DNA of 59,086 nt from JBBQER01 sp052148155. GTDB lineage: Bacteria; Actinomycetota; Acidimicrobiia; IMCC26256; PALSA-610. The stretch spans positions 1-59,086 of the forward strand of contig JBKQIY010000030.1 in assembly GCA_052148155.1 (NCBI GenBank), given 5' to 3'. Both the position numbers and the translations under genes were made by a program. The first letter of the stretch is position 1. Each line of letters starts with the position of its first letter. The notes beneath the pieces were generated by a model. It was given only the letters and a program-made list of their open reading frames with translations, ran no database searches and was not told where the DNA came from. This document shows positions 8,908 to 15,987 of this stretch, one piece after another.

Positions 8908-9321
8908 ATGACCGGACCGCGGTTCGACATCCCGACCCCCGACCTGGAGACGCAGCCGTTCTGGGACGGGTGTCGCCAAGGACGATTCCTGGTGCGTCAT
9001 TGCAATGCGTGCGACGAAGACCACTTCTATCCGCGGCCGTTCTGCCCGAAATGTTGGAGCGACGACGTCGAGTGGAAACAGGCGTCGGGTCGAGGCACCC
9101 TCTACACCTATTCGGTCGTGATCCAAAACGACCTGCCGCCGTTCAACGAGCGCGTGCCCTACGTCGCCGCGGTCGTCGAACTCGAGGAAGGTCCGAGGGT
9201 GATGACCAACATCGAAGGCACGCCGCACGACGAACTGCGAGTCGGGATGCCCGTGACCGTCGATTTCAGGGCGCTCAACGACGAGATCACCATCGCGATT
9301 TTCCGCGCCGCGGCGACATAA
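8908..9321 (+). CDS. DUF35 zinc-ribbon/OB-fold acyl-CoA-associated protein
   Basis: 137 residues with the standard DUF35 layout: an N-terminal helix ending in FWDGCRQGRFLVRHC, a rubredoxin-like zinc ribbon CNACDEDHFYPRPFCPKC (two CxxC pairs, all four ligands present, near residues 32-49), then an OB fold with TLYTYSVVIQNDLPPFNERV and a C-terminal strand. Such proteins bind acyl-CoA and act as obligatory partners of thiolase-like or MaoC-like enzymes, for example in ChsH2 and Ltp2 aldolase complexes. It starts three bases after the MaoC stop and is presumably translated with it. It has no catalytic function of its own that I can see. Confidence 0.85.
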   Translation: MTGPRFDIPTPDLETQPFWDGCRQGRFLVRHCNACDEDHFYPRPFCPKCWSDDVEWKQASGRGTLYTYSVVIQNDLPPFNERVPYVAAVVELEEGPRVMTNIEGTPHDELRVGMPVTVDFRALNDEITIAIFRAAAT

Positions 9322-9342
9322 CGGGTCAGTAGATTCACTACC

Positions 9343-9690
9343 GTGAACGACCACGAACAGGACTGGAACTTCGCGTTCGAAGAGCCGTTGCACGAGGTGT
9401 TCCCCCAACTTCACGCGGCGCAAAACGCGTGGATGTCGCAGCTCGACTCGCTCGGTGCACCTGACCGCAAGACCCACGAGCTCATACGCATGGTCGTCAC
9501 TGTCGGGCTGCGCAATCCCGCCGGAGTGCAGCGCCACGCGCAGCTTGCGCGTGAGGTCGGCGCCACATGGGAGGAGATTCTCGGGTCGATCATGTTGACC
9601 GTCCCAGGATTCGGGCTGTTGCCAGCCGTCGAGGCCATCCCACACGCGCGTGCCGGCTACGAGCAAGCGCGCGAAGTCGAGGCCGACTAG
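9343..9690 (+). CDS. Carboxymuconolactone decarboxylase / AhpD-fold protein without the CxxC pair
   Basis: 115 residues, all helical. The family core reads HELIRMVVTVGLRNPAGVQRHAQLAREVGATWEEILGSIML in two adjoining stretches, with the conserved His of the RHAQLA motif retained. The CxxC pair that peroxidase-type AhpD proteins carry just before that His is absent (NPAGVQRH instead), so a disulfide-based peroxidase role is unlikely. A lactone decarboxylase-like or structural role is possible. GTG at 9343 follows the DUF35 stop by 21 bases and the next DUF35 gene follows 24 bases later, so it sits inside the operon. The function in the pathway is not known to me. Confidence 0.75.
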   Translation: MNDHEQDWNFAFEEPLHEVFPQLHAAQNAWMSQLDSLGAPDRKTHELIRMVVTVGLRNPAGVQRHAQLAREVGATWEEILGSIMLTVPGFGLLPAVEAIPHARAGYEQAREVEAD

Positions 9691-9714
9691 CTCAACATGC
9701 AGGAGACACCAGCG

Positions 9715-10146
9715 ATGCCTTCAAATACGCCGTTTCGCATTCTGCCGCGGCTCGATGACCGCAACCGCGAGTTCTGGACCGGGGGCGCGGTCGGCGCGTT
9801 GCGGTTCTGGTGCTGTCAAGACTGCCGCTACTACATTCATCCACCGCAGCCGATCTGTCCGATCGACCATTCGAAAAATCTCGCAGTCGAGACCGTTTCC
9901 GGTCGAGCGACGCTCGCGACCTACTCGGTCAACTACCAGAACTGGATGCCGGGTCCGGACTTGCCGTATGTGGTCGCGATCGTCGAGATCGTCGAACAGC
10001 CATCGGTGCGACTCACGACGAACCTCGTGAACTGCCCGCTCGACGAGATTGAGATCGGGATGCCGCTGCGCGTCACCTTCGAGCATCACGCCGATCCGGA
10101 AGGCGACGTGTACCTGCCGCTGTTCGAACCCGATCGGAGTGCGTGA
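9715..10146 (+). CDS. Second DUF35 OB-fold protein, partner of the Ltp2-like thiolase
   Basis: 143 residues with the DUF35 layout: N-terminal helix (LDDRNREFWTGGAVGALRF), zinc ribbon, then OB fold (VSGRATLATYSVNYQNWMPG). The ribbon reads CCQDCRYYIHPPQPICPIDH, so the usual final CPxC cysteine is replaced by Asp; whether zinc is still bound is uncertain. ATG 9715 has AGGAG at 9700-9704; the upstream ATG 9697 lies before that site. Its TGA overlaps the ATG of the thiolase-like gene, a translational coupling expected for obligate subunits. By analogy with the ChsH2-DUF35/Ltp2 complex it would activate the neighbouring enzyme; the analogy is inference. Confidence 0.83.
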   Translation: MPSNTPFRILPRLDDRNREFWTGGAVGALRFWCCQDCRYYIHPPQPICPIDHSKNLAVETVSGRATLATYSVNYQNWMPGPDLPYVVAIVEIVEQPSVRLTTNLVNCPLDEIEIGMPLRVTFEHHADPEGDVYLPLFEPDRSA

Positions 10147-11351
10147 TGGACGAAAACGAGATTATCGAGCGGCGCACGTGCATTACCGGCGTCGGCCAGT
10201 CGGACATCGGGCGCCGGCTGCACCGCGATCCGCTCGAACTCACGCTCGACGGCTGCCTCGCAGCGATCGACGACGCGGGATTGACCACCGCCGACATTGA
10301 CGGACTTTCGACCTACCCCGGTCCGATGGCGCAGCCCGCGGGGTTCAGCGGTGCCGGGGCGTACGACGTGATGGATGCGCTGCGGCTGAACTGCGGCTGG
10401 TACGGCAGCGGGCTCGAGACTTCGGGCCAGCTCGGCTCAGTGGTGAACGCCTGTCTCGCGGTCGCTTCGGGCCTCGCAAACCATGTGCTGTGTTTCCGCT
10501 CCGTGTATGAAGGATCCGCGCAGGGCGACAAGGGTCGCGCCGCAGTGATGCCCGGAGGTGGTGGAGGCGGCGCATTCAAGGCGTCAGGGTTTATGTCGTG
10601 GAACCTTGTGTTCTCGGCGCCGTCGGCGGCTACGTGGATCGCGATGTTCGCACAGCGTCACTTCCATCAGTACGGCACAACTCGGGAGCAGCTGGCATGG
10701 ATCCCGCTCAACGCTCGTAAGAACGCCGAACTTAATCCGAACGCGATCTACCGCGAACCGATGTCGTTCGACGACTATATGAGCGCCCGGATGATCTCGA
10801 CGCCGTTCTGCCTGTATGACTGCGACGTGCCCTGCGACGGCGCGACCGCCGTTATCGTGTCCCGACGCGATCGTGCACGTGATCTTCGACATCCGCCGTT
10901 GCGTGTCGAGGCGGTCGGCACGCGGATCGCCGGTCGACCTTCGTGGGATCAGTTCGACGATCTTTCGGCAATGCCGAACCGCGACGCAAGCAGACAGCTC
11001 TGGTCTCGCACCGATCTGAAGCCGTCCGACGTGCAGATGGCCCAGCTGTATGACGGCTTTTCCTGGCTGACGATGTCGTGGCTTGAGGCGTTGGGACTGT
11101 GCGGCGTCGGTGAGGGCGGCCCGTTCGTCGACGGCGGAACGCGAATCGCGCGTGACGGCCAGCTGCCGTTGAACACCCACGGCGGCCAGCTGTCGGCCGG
11201 ACGGCTGCACGGCTACGGATTCCTGCACGAGGGTGCCACACAAATGTGGGGCGAAGCCGGCGAGCGACAGATCACGATCCCACCGACCGTCGGTGTGATC
11301 GCCGCGGGCGGCGGCAACACGTGCGGCTGCCTGCTGCTCGTACGCGAGTAG
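10146..11351 (+). CDS. Thiolase-like lipid-transfer protein (Ltp2/SCP-x type), probable acyl-CoA aldolase or thiolase
   Basis: 401 residues with a thiolase fold. It begins with the SCP-x-type strand TCITGVGQSDIGRR. The catalytic Cys and His motifs of true degradative thiolases are not evident: the region near residue 343 reads NTHGGQLSAGRLHGYGFLHE, and the last strand is NTCGCLLLVRE rather than a CxG active-site loop. This pattern is that of Ltp2-like enzymes, which perform retro-aldol cleavage of steroid side chains together with a DUF35 protein, and the gene overlaps a DUF35 gene. ATG 10146 is preferred to GTG 10143 for the TGATG overlap. Family is firm; aldolase versus thiolase is inferred. 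Confidence 0.82.
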   Translation: MDENEIIERRTCITGVGQSDIGRRLHRDPLELTLDGCLAAIDDAGLTTADIDGLSTYPGPMAQPAGFSGAGAYDVMDALRLNCGWYGSGLETSGQLGSVVNACLAVASGLANHVLCFRSVYEGSAQGDKGRAAVMPGGGGGGAFKASGFMSWNLVFSAPSAATWIAMFAQRHFHQYGTTREQLAWIPLNARKNAELNPNAIYREPMSFDDYMSARMISTPFCLYDCDVPCDGATAVIVSRRDRARDLRHPPLRVEAVGTRIAGRPSWDQFDDLSAMPNRDASRQLWSRTDLKPSDVQMAQLYDGFSWLTMSWLEALGLCGVGEGGPFVDGGTRIARDGQLPLNTHGGQLSAGRLHGYGFLHEGATQMWGEAGERQITIPPTVGVIAAGGGNTCGCLLLVRE

Positions 11352-11556
11352 GCCCGTTCCCGGTCCCGCACGCAGGGGCCGGGGCTGCGCGCGTGGTCGT
11401 CGGCGTCGCAGGGAGCTGAACCGGGCGCGCCTCCTCAGCCGTCGAGCGGAGCACGGACCCCAGCTGAATGCTGCCCGCGCGCTCCCGGCGCCAGTCCCGC
11501 GGGCGCACAGATCTTCGGGAACGACGACAACCTCGGCGCGCACCGCTCCCCAGCGG
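11352..11556. other. Convergent intergenic region, nothing recognised
   Basis: 205 bases between the stop codons of two converging genes. It is GC-rich with scattered partial complementarity (GGCCC near 11352 against GGGGCC near 11376), but I see no clean hairpin with a T run and no coding frame worth calling. Confidence 0.4.
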
Positions 11557-12675
11557 TCAGTCGATCGCGATGCGCGCAAGCTCGGCGAGATGTTCGGACG
11601 CGTTGCCGAGCGACACGGACAGCGAGAGCAGCCGCTTGTAGTAGAGGTGGATGTCGTGTTCCCAGGTGAAACCGACGCCGCCGAACACTTGGATCGCGGT
11701 CCCGCCCAACTGTGCGTACGCGTCGCTCGCGAACGCTTTGGCCATCACCGCGGCCCGGTGCGCTTCGCTCGGCTCGGCGTCGTCGGATGCCCAGCACGCG
11801 TAATAGCCTGCGGCCCGCCCGAGCTCCAACGCCCGCAACATGTCGGCGCACAAATGTTGCACGGCCTGGAATGAACCGATCGGCTGGTCGAACTGGACTC
11901 GCTCCTTGGCGTATTCCACCGCGAGCTCAAGCGCGCGTCGGGCGGCGCCCACCCCGTCGACGACGTAGGCAACGGCCAGCCGGTCGAGGGTGCGAGCGAC
12001 GGCGTCGGTCGCGTCGCCGGCGCCGAGTCGCCAGGCCCGTGCGCCATCGAACGTGACCGTTGCCTGCTTGCGGCTGCCGTCAACGGTGGGGACACCCTCG
12101 ACCCGCACCGAATCGTCGCGTTGGATCGCGAACACGCCGAGCGCACCGTCGGGATCGTGCGCGGTCGCGAGGAACAGGTTGGCGGCGTCGCCGTCGGCGA
12201 CGTGCACCTTTGTGCCGTCCAATCGCCACACCTCACCGTCGACCCGGGCCTCGCTCGCCGGCTCGCGCCAGCGGTAACGGCTCCCCGGCTCCAACAGTGC
12301 GAGCGTACCGATCGTCGACCCGTCGGCCAGGCCGGAAAGCAAGAACTGGTGCTCTCGCGGCGAGCCGGCCATGAGCACGAGCGAAACCGCGCCGACCGCA
12401 GTCGAGGCATAGGGGGCCGGACACAGCGCGCGGCCGAGCTCTTCGAGCACCACGGCCGCGTCAACCATCCCCATGCCGGCACCGCCGAACTCGTGCGGCA
12501 CCAGCAATCCGATCGCGCCGATGTCGCCCAGTCCGGCCCAGACGTCGTCGTGGCCGAGACGCGAAGCGTCCGTGTCATACACGTCGCGCACATAAGTCGT
12601 TGGCGCCTTGTCGGCGAGGAAACGTTGCACGGACTCGCGCAGCATTTCCTGGTCGGCACTGAACTCGAAGTCCAC
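11557..12675 (-). CDS. Acyl-CoA dehydrogenase (FadE27-like small subunit type)
   Basis: 372 residues of one acyl-CoA dehydrogenase domain: an N-terminal helical domain beginning DFEFSADQEMLRESVQRF, GLLVPHEFGGAGMGMVDA near 58-75, then VQFDQPIGSFQAVQHLCADML and FGGVGFTWEHDIHLYYKR near the C-terminus. It lacks the SEPGAGSD motif of the companion gene, resembling the divergent FadE27/FadE28-type subunits that form alpha2beta2 enzymes with a full-motif partner. GTG at 12675 gives the typical family start; upstream codons run into the divergent promoter. Its partner is plausibly the oppositely oriented gene at 12763, with a shared regulatory region. Desaturation of a polycyclic acyl-CoA is likely but unproven. 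Confidence 0.87.
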   Translation of the reverse strand: MDFEFSADQEMLRESVQRFLADKAPTTYVRDVYDTDASRLGHDDVWAGLGDIGAIGLLVPHEFGGAGMGMVDAAVVLEELGRALCPAPYASTAVGAVSLVLMAGSPREHQFLLSGLADGSTIGTLALLEPGSRYRWREPASEARVDGEVWRLDGTKVHVADGDAANLFLATAHDPDGALGVFAIQRDDSVRVEGVPTVDGSRKQATVTFDGARAWRLGAGDATDAVARTLDRLAVAYVVDGVGAARRALELAVEYAKERVQFDQPIGSFQAVQHLCADMLRALELGRAAGYYACWASDDAEPSEAHRAAVMAKAFASDAYAQLGGTAIQVFGGVGFTWEHDIHLYYKRLLSLSVSLGNASEHLAELARIAID

Positions 12676-12762
12676 GACGGCGCTCCAGACGCAACAAATC
12701 ATGCGCGCGTCCACGCACATGATTTGGCTGACATGAACGTCAGGAAACTACCCTGCGCCGCG
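12676..12762. promoter_or_regulatory. Divergent promoter region with a long inverted repeat (12695-12726)
   Basis: Between two divergent acyl-CoA dehydrogenase genes lies CAAATCATGCGCG (12695-12707) facing CGCACATGATTTG (12714-12726). Twelve of thirteen positions are complementary around a six-base centre. The A/T-rich outer arms stand out in GC-rich surroundings. Position, symmetry and length suit a dimeric repressor that controls both genes. It does not match the KstR consensus TnnAACnnGTTnnA that I know. Confidence 0.65.
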
Positions 12763-13953
12763 ATGCGCCTGCAGTACGCACCCGAAGATGAGGCGTTCCG
12801 CGCCGAGCTTGTCGCCTGGCTGGCGACACACCAGCCGTCGGCCGAACGATTCCGCGCGCCGAAACAGTCGAGCGCGCACATGCCGGAGTGGGCGCGAACG
12901 TGGCAGCTGGCCTTGTTCGACGCGGGCTGGCTCGTCCCCGGTTGGCCGCCCGAACTCGGCGGACGCAACGCGTCGCCGACACAGCAGATGATCTACTTCG
13001 AGGAGATCTCCCGACGTGAGATCATACGGAGCGCGAATCCGCAAGGTCTGGGCATCATCGCCCCCTCCCTGAACGACTACGGCACGTCCGAACAGAAGGA
13101 GCGCTTCCTCGGTCCGACATTGCGGGCCGAGATTTCTTGGTGTCTCGGTATGAGCGAGCCGGGCGCCGGCAGCGATCTCGCGAGTCTCAAGACCCGCGCC
13201 GAGCTCGTCGGTGACGAGTTCGTCGTGAACGGTCAGAAGGTGTGGACGTCAGGCGCGCAGCACGCCGATTGGTGCTTGTGCTTTGTGCGCACCGATCCGA
13301 GCGCGCCGAAACACAAGGGCATCAGCGCCTTGATCATTGAGACGACGACACCCGGGGTGGAGCGCCGCCCGTTCCCGGAGCTGTCCGACCCCGACTTCTG
13401 CGACTTCAACGAAGTGTTCTTCACCGACGTGCGGGTACCGAAAGACAATCTCGTCGGTCCGCTGAATGGCGGCTGGCCGATCACGCAGGGTTCGCTCGCA
13501 CACGAGCGGGCCATGCTGTGGATCGGTTACGCGTATGACCTGCAGCGAGCGGTGCGGGCACTCGTCGAACTCGGCGACCGGCGGGTACCGGGCGGCGGCC
13601 GGCTTGGGGACGACCCCCGCTACCGTGACGCGGTCAGCGGATTTCACATCGACGCGCAGGCGCTGCTCGCGATGGGCTACCGCGGCTTCTCGAAGTTTCT
13701 GTTGGGCAAATCGTCGCCTGAGCACTCGCTCCTCAAGCTGTTCGGGAGCGAATCGTTACAGCGAGCGCTCCTGTACGGGGCTGAGGCGCTCGGCGTCGAC
13801 GGACTAAACCTCGACCTGTTGGGGCCCAAGATGTGGCGCGACGGCCCCTGGGCCATCTCGTATCTACGTTCGTTCAGCGGCACGATCCCCGGCGGAACCA
13901 GCGAGATTCAACGCAACATCATCGCCGAGCGCGTCTTGGGCTTGCCGCGCTAA
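12763..13953 (+). CDS. Acyl-CoA dehydrogenase (FadE26-like full-motif subunit)
   Basis: 396 residues. Domains in order: N-terminal helices (EDEAFRAELVAWLATHQPS), GWPPELGGRNASPTQQMIYFEE, the FAD/substrate loop MSEPGAGSDLASLKTRAEL near 130-148, NGQKVWTSGAQHADW, and the C-terminal GTIPGGTSEIQRNIIAERVLG. The usual YEGTS Glu position is PGGTS, as in actinobacterial steroid FadE26-type enzymes whose base lies elsewhere. ATG 12763 begins a family-typical sequence; ATG 12733 would add ten residues and overlaps no feature. Its divergent partner at 11557-12675 lacks the SEPGAGSD motif, so a heteromeric enzyme is plausible. A bulky acyl-CoA substrate is inferred. Confidence 0.88.
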   Translation: MRLQYAPEDEAFRAELVAWLATHQPSAERFRAPKQSSAHMPEWARTWQLALFDAGWLVPGWPPELGGRNASPTQQMIYFEEISRREIIRSANPQGLGIIAPSLNDYGTSEQKERFLGPTLRAEISWCLGMSEPGAGSDLASLKTRAELVGDEFVVNGQKVWTSGAQHADWCLCFVRTDPSAPKHKGISALIIETTTPGVERRPFPELSDPDFCDFNEVFFTDVRVPKDNLVGPLNGGWPITQGSLAHERAMLWIGYAYDLQRAVRALVELGDRRVPGGGRLGDDPRYRDAVSGFHIDAQALLAMGYRGFSKFLLGKSSPEHSLLKLFGSESLQRALLYGAEALGVDGLNLDLLGPKMWRDGPWAISYLRSFSGTIPGGTSEIQRNIIAERVLGLPR

Positions 13954-13992
13954 GTCGGTGCGCTCGCACGACCGGCGCCTCGACGCCGCCCT

Positions 13993-14314
13993 CACGCGCA
14001 TAACCCGTTGTCTTCGGGGCCCGGCGAGCGCAGTCCAGCTGACGGCGGCCCGGCCGATCGCGGTCCGGTGCGCGTCGAAGAACAACTCGGTCGATTCTCG
14101 GTGTCGCGATCGACGTCCGGATCGAGGTCGAGATGCGGCCAGACCTGATGGTCGTCGACTCCGCGACCGCAACGAACCCGAGGCCGGGACATGCCTCGTC
14201 GTCCTTGGCGACCACGACGGTGTCCGCTACATCGTAGAAACCGACCGGTCGAGCGTCCCGGCCCAAACGAGCGAGTGCCGCCAGATCGTGCGCGTCGAAG
14301 GCGACGGTCCACAA
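13993..14314 (-). pseudogene. Frameshifted remnant of a glyoxalase-like (VOC) protein
   Basis: The 390-base gap between the dehydrogenase and ligase genes holds a decayed gene on the reverse strand. Three abutting blocks in three frames join into one VOC-like protein. Block one is 14314 to about 14158, with WTVAFDAHDLAALAR, GFYDVADTVVVAKDDEA and GLGFVAVAE. Block two is 14159 to 14094, with WPHLDLDPDVDRDTEN. Block three is about 14085 to 13993, with IGRAAVSWTALAGPRRQ. This order matches the glyoxalase-like domain (HLDL...V, then GxVSWTVLADPEGNE), so at least two frameshifts are implied, with further decay near the helix after ALAR. Sequencing indels are an alternative, but all neighbours are intact. 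Confidence 0.6.
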
Positions 14315-14343
14315 GATGATGCCAGACTGAGACGGTGGACTTC

Positions 14344-15987
14344 ATGCCCCGCCCGATCGACGCAGCGCGCGCGCAGCGTTACGTGGCCGAAGGCTTCTGG
14401 GACGACCAGACGTTCGGCGGCCTGCTCGCCGACGGTCTGCGGGAAGCGGCCGCGCAACCGTTCACCGTACGTTCGGATCGTCGTCCGTACCGCGGGACGC
14501 TTGGCGACGTCGACGCGCTGGCCCGCCAAGTCGCGGCGGGCATGCGCGCCCGCGGAGTTGAGCCTGGGGACGCGATCGCGTTTCAGCTTCCCAACTGGCT
14601 CGAAGCGGCGGCGACGTTCTACGCGGTCGCGTACCTCGGTGCCGTCGTGGTGCCAATCGTGCACTTCTACGGAACCAAGGAGGTCGCCTACATTCTCGCT
14701 CGAACCCGAGTCAAAGCCTTGGTCACGGCCGACCGCTTCGGCGCTCAGGACTTTCTCGCCAACCTCGAATCAATGCGCGCCGACCTTCCCGATCTCGAGT
14801 GGGTCGCGGTGGTCGGAGACGTTGTCGGGCCGGGCAACATCGCGTTCGACGAACTCCTCGGGCACGGATCGCTCGACGCGTTGGCCGAGGTCGATCCGAG
14901 CGCGCCGGCGCTGGTCGCGTACACGTCAGGGACGACCAGCGACCCGAAAGGCGTCGTGCACGCGCATCGGACGATCGGCGCGGAGATCCGTCAACTGGGC
15001 GGCATGCAGCCCGAGACGTTGCTCGCCCGGGCCGGAATCCCGCCGTCGCCGCCGTCGATCACGGGCGCGCCGGTCGGCCACGGGATCGGCATGATCGCGG
15101 CGTTGCTCATGCCGGTCGCGGGTCGTCGCCCGATCCACTTGATCGATGTGTGGGAACCGGGTCGGGTGCTGCGGGCAATGCTCGACGAGGGCTGCTCGGC
15201 CGGTCAGGGGTCGACCTTCTTTCTCACCAGCCTGCTCGACCATCCCGACTTCGATCCGGTACGTCACGTCGCGCTCATGCCGGTCATCGGCCTCGGCGGT
15301 TCCGCGGTTCCGGCCGCGGTCGGCGAGCGCGCCGAACGCCTCGGTATCACGACAACGAGAAGTTTCGGGAGCACCGAACATCCGTCGATCACCGGTTGTT
15401 CCGCGGTGTCACCGCGCGACAAGCGACTGAACACCGACGGCACACCATTGCCGGGCGTCGAGATGCGCCTCGTCGACGACGACGGTCACGACGTCGCGAT
15501 CGGCGAGCCGGGCGAGATCTGGAGCCGCGGGCCGGATTGCTTCGTCGGCTACACCGACCCGGCCTTGACCGCCGCCGCGTTCGCGCCGGGCGGGTGGTAT
15601 ATGACCGGCGATGTCGGGGTGCTCGACACCGACGGCTACCTGGCGATCACCGACCGCAAGAAGGACATCATCATTCGCGGCGGCGAGAATGTGAGTGCGG
15701 CCGAGGTCGAAGAGATCCTGGTTCGGATGCCTGACGTTGCGGAAGTTGCCGTTGTGGCAGCGCCGGACGCGCGGCTCGGTGAGATCGGATGTGCGCAGTT
15801 TCGGATGCTGCACGGCGCGCCAGCTCCCGATATGGCGACGTTGCGCGCCGCGCTCGGACGCGCAGGTCTGGCGCGTCAGAAGTGGCCGGAGCTCATCCGC
15901 GAGGTCACGGAGTTCCCGCGTACGCCGAGCGGAAAGATCCAGAAGTTCGTGTTGCGTCAGCAACTGCGGGACGAGGCTCCCCGATGA
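14344..15987 (+). CDS. Acyl-CoA ligase (AMP-binding, FadD type)
   Basis: 547 residues, the usual ANL-superfamily length. It activates a carboxylic acid to its CoA thioester through an acyl-adenylate. Motifs are the P-loop AYTSGTTSDPKGVVHAH near 193-209, FGSTEHPS (A5), YMTGDVGVLDTDGYLAITDR (A7/A8 hinge) near 419-438, GGENVSAAEVEEIL, and the catalytic Lys in PSGKIQK near 529-535. ATG 14344 is chosen with GGTGGA just upstream; GTG 14335 is an in-frame alternative. Its stop overlaps the start of the first CoA transferase (ATGA), so ligase and transferases are one operon. The acid substrate is unknown; cyclic or steroid-ring acids are suggested by the context only. Confidence 0.88.
   Translation: MPRPIDAARAQRYVAEGFWDDQTFGGLLADGLREAAAQPFTVRSDRRPYRGTLGDVDALARQVAAGMRARGVEPGDAIAFQLPNWLEAAATFYAVAYLGAVVVPIVHFYGTKEVAYILARTRVKALVTADRFGAQDFLANLESMRADLPDLEWVAVVGDVVGPGNIAFDELLGHGSLDALAEVDPSAPALVAYTSGTTSDPKGVVHAHRTIGAEIRQLGGMQPETLLARAGIPPSPPSITGAPVGHGIGMIAALLMPVAGRRPIHLIDVWEPGRVLRAMLDEGCSAGQGSTFFLTSLLDHPDFDPVRHVALMPVIGLGGSAVPAAVGERAERLGITTTRSFGSTEHPSITGCSAVSPRDKRLNTDGTPLPGVEMRLVDDDGHDVAIGEPGEIWSRGPDCFVGYTDPALTAAAFAPGGWYMTGDVGVLDTDGYLAITDRKKDIIIRGGENVSAAEVEEILVRMPDVAEVAVVAAPDARLGEIGCAQFRMLHGAPAPDMATLRAALGRAGLARQKWPELIREVTEFPRTPSGKIQKFVLRQQLRDEAPR

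Noticed and set aside
8251..9666. 471-codon reverse frame across the MaoC, DUF35 and CMD genes
   Set aside because: It spans several real forward genes and has no recognisable domain or ribosome site.
12121..13953. 610-codon reading of the forward acyl-CoA dehydrogenase
   Set aside because: The first ~210 codons are antisense to the divergent acyl-CoA dehydrogenase; the family start lies at about 12763.
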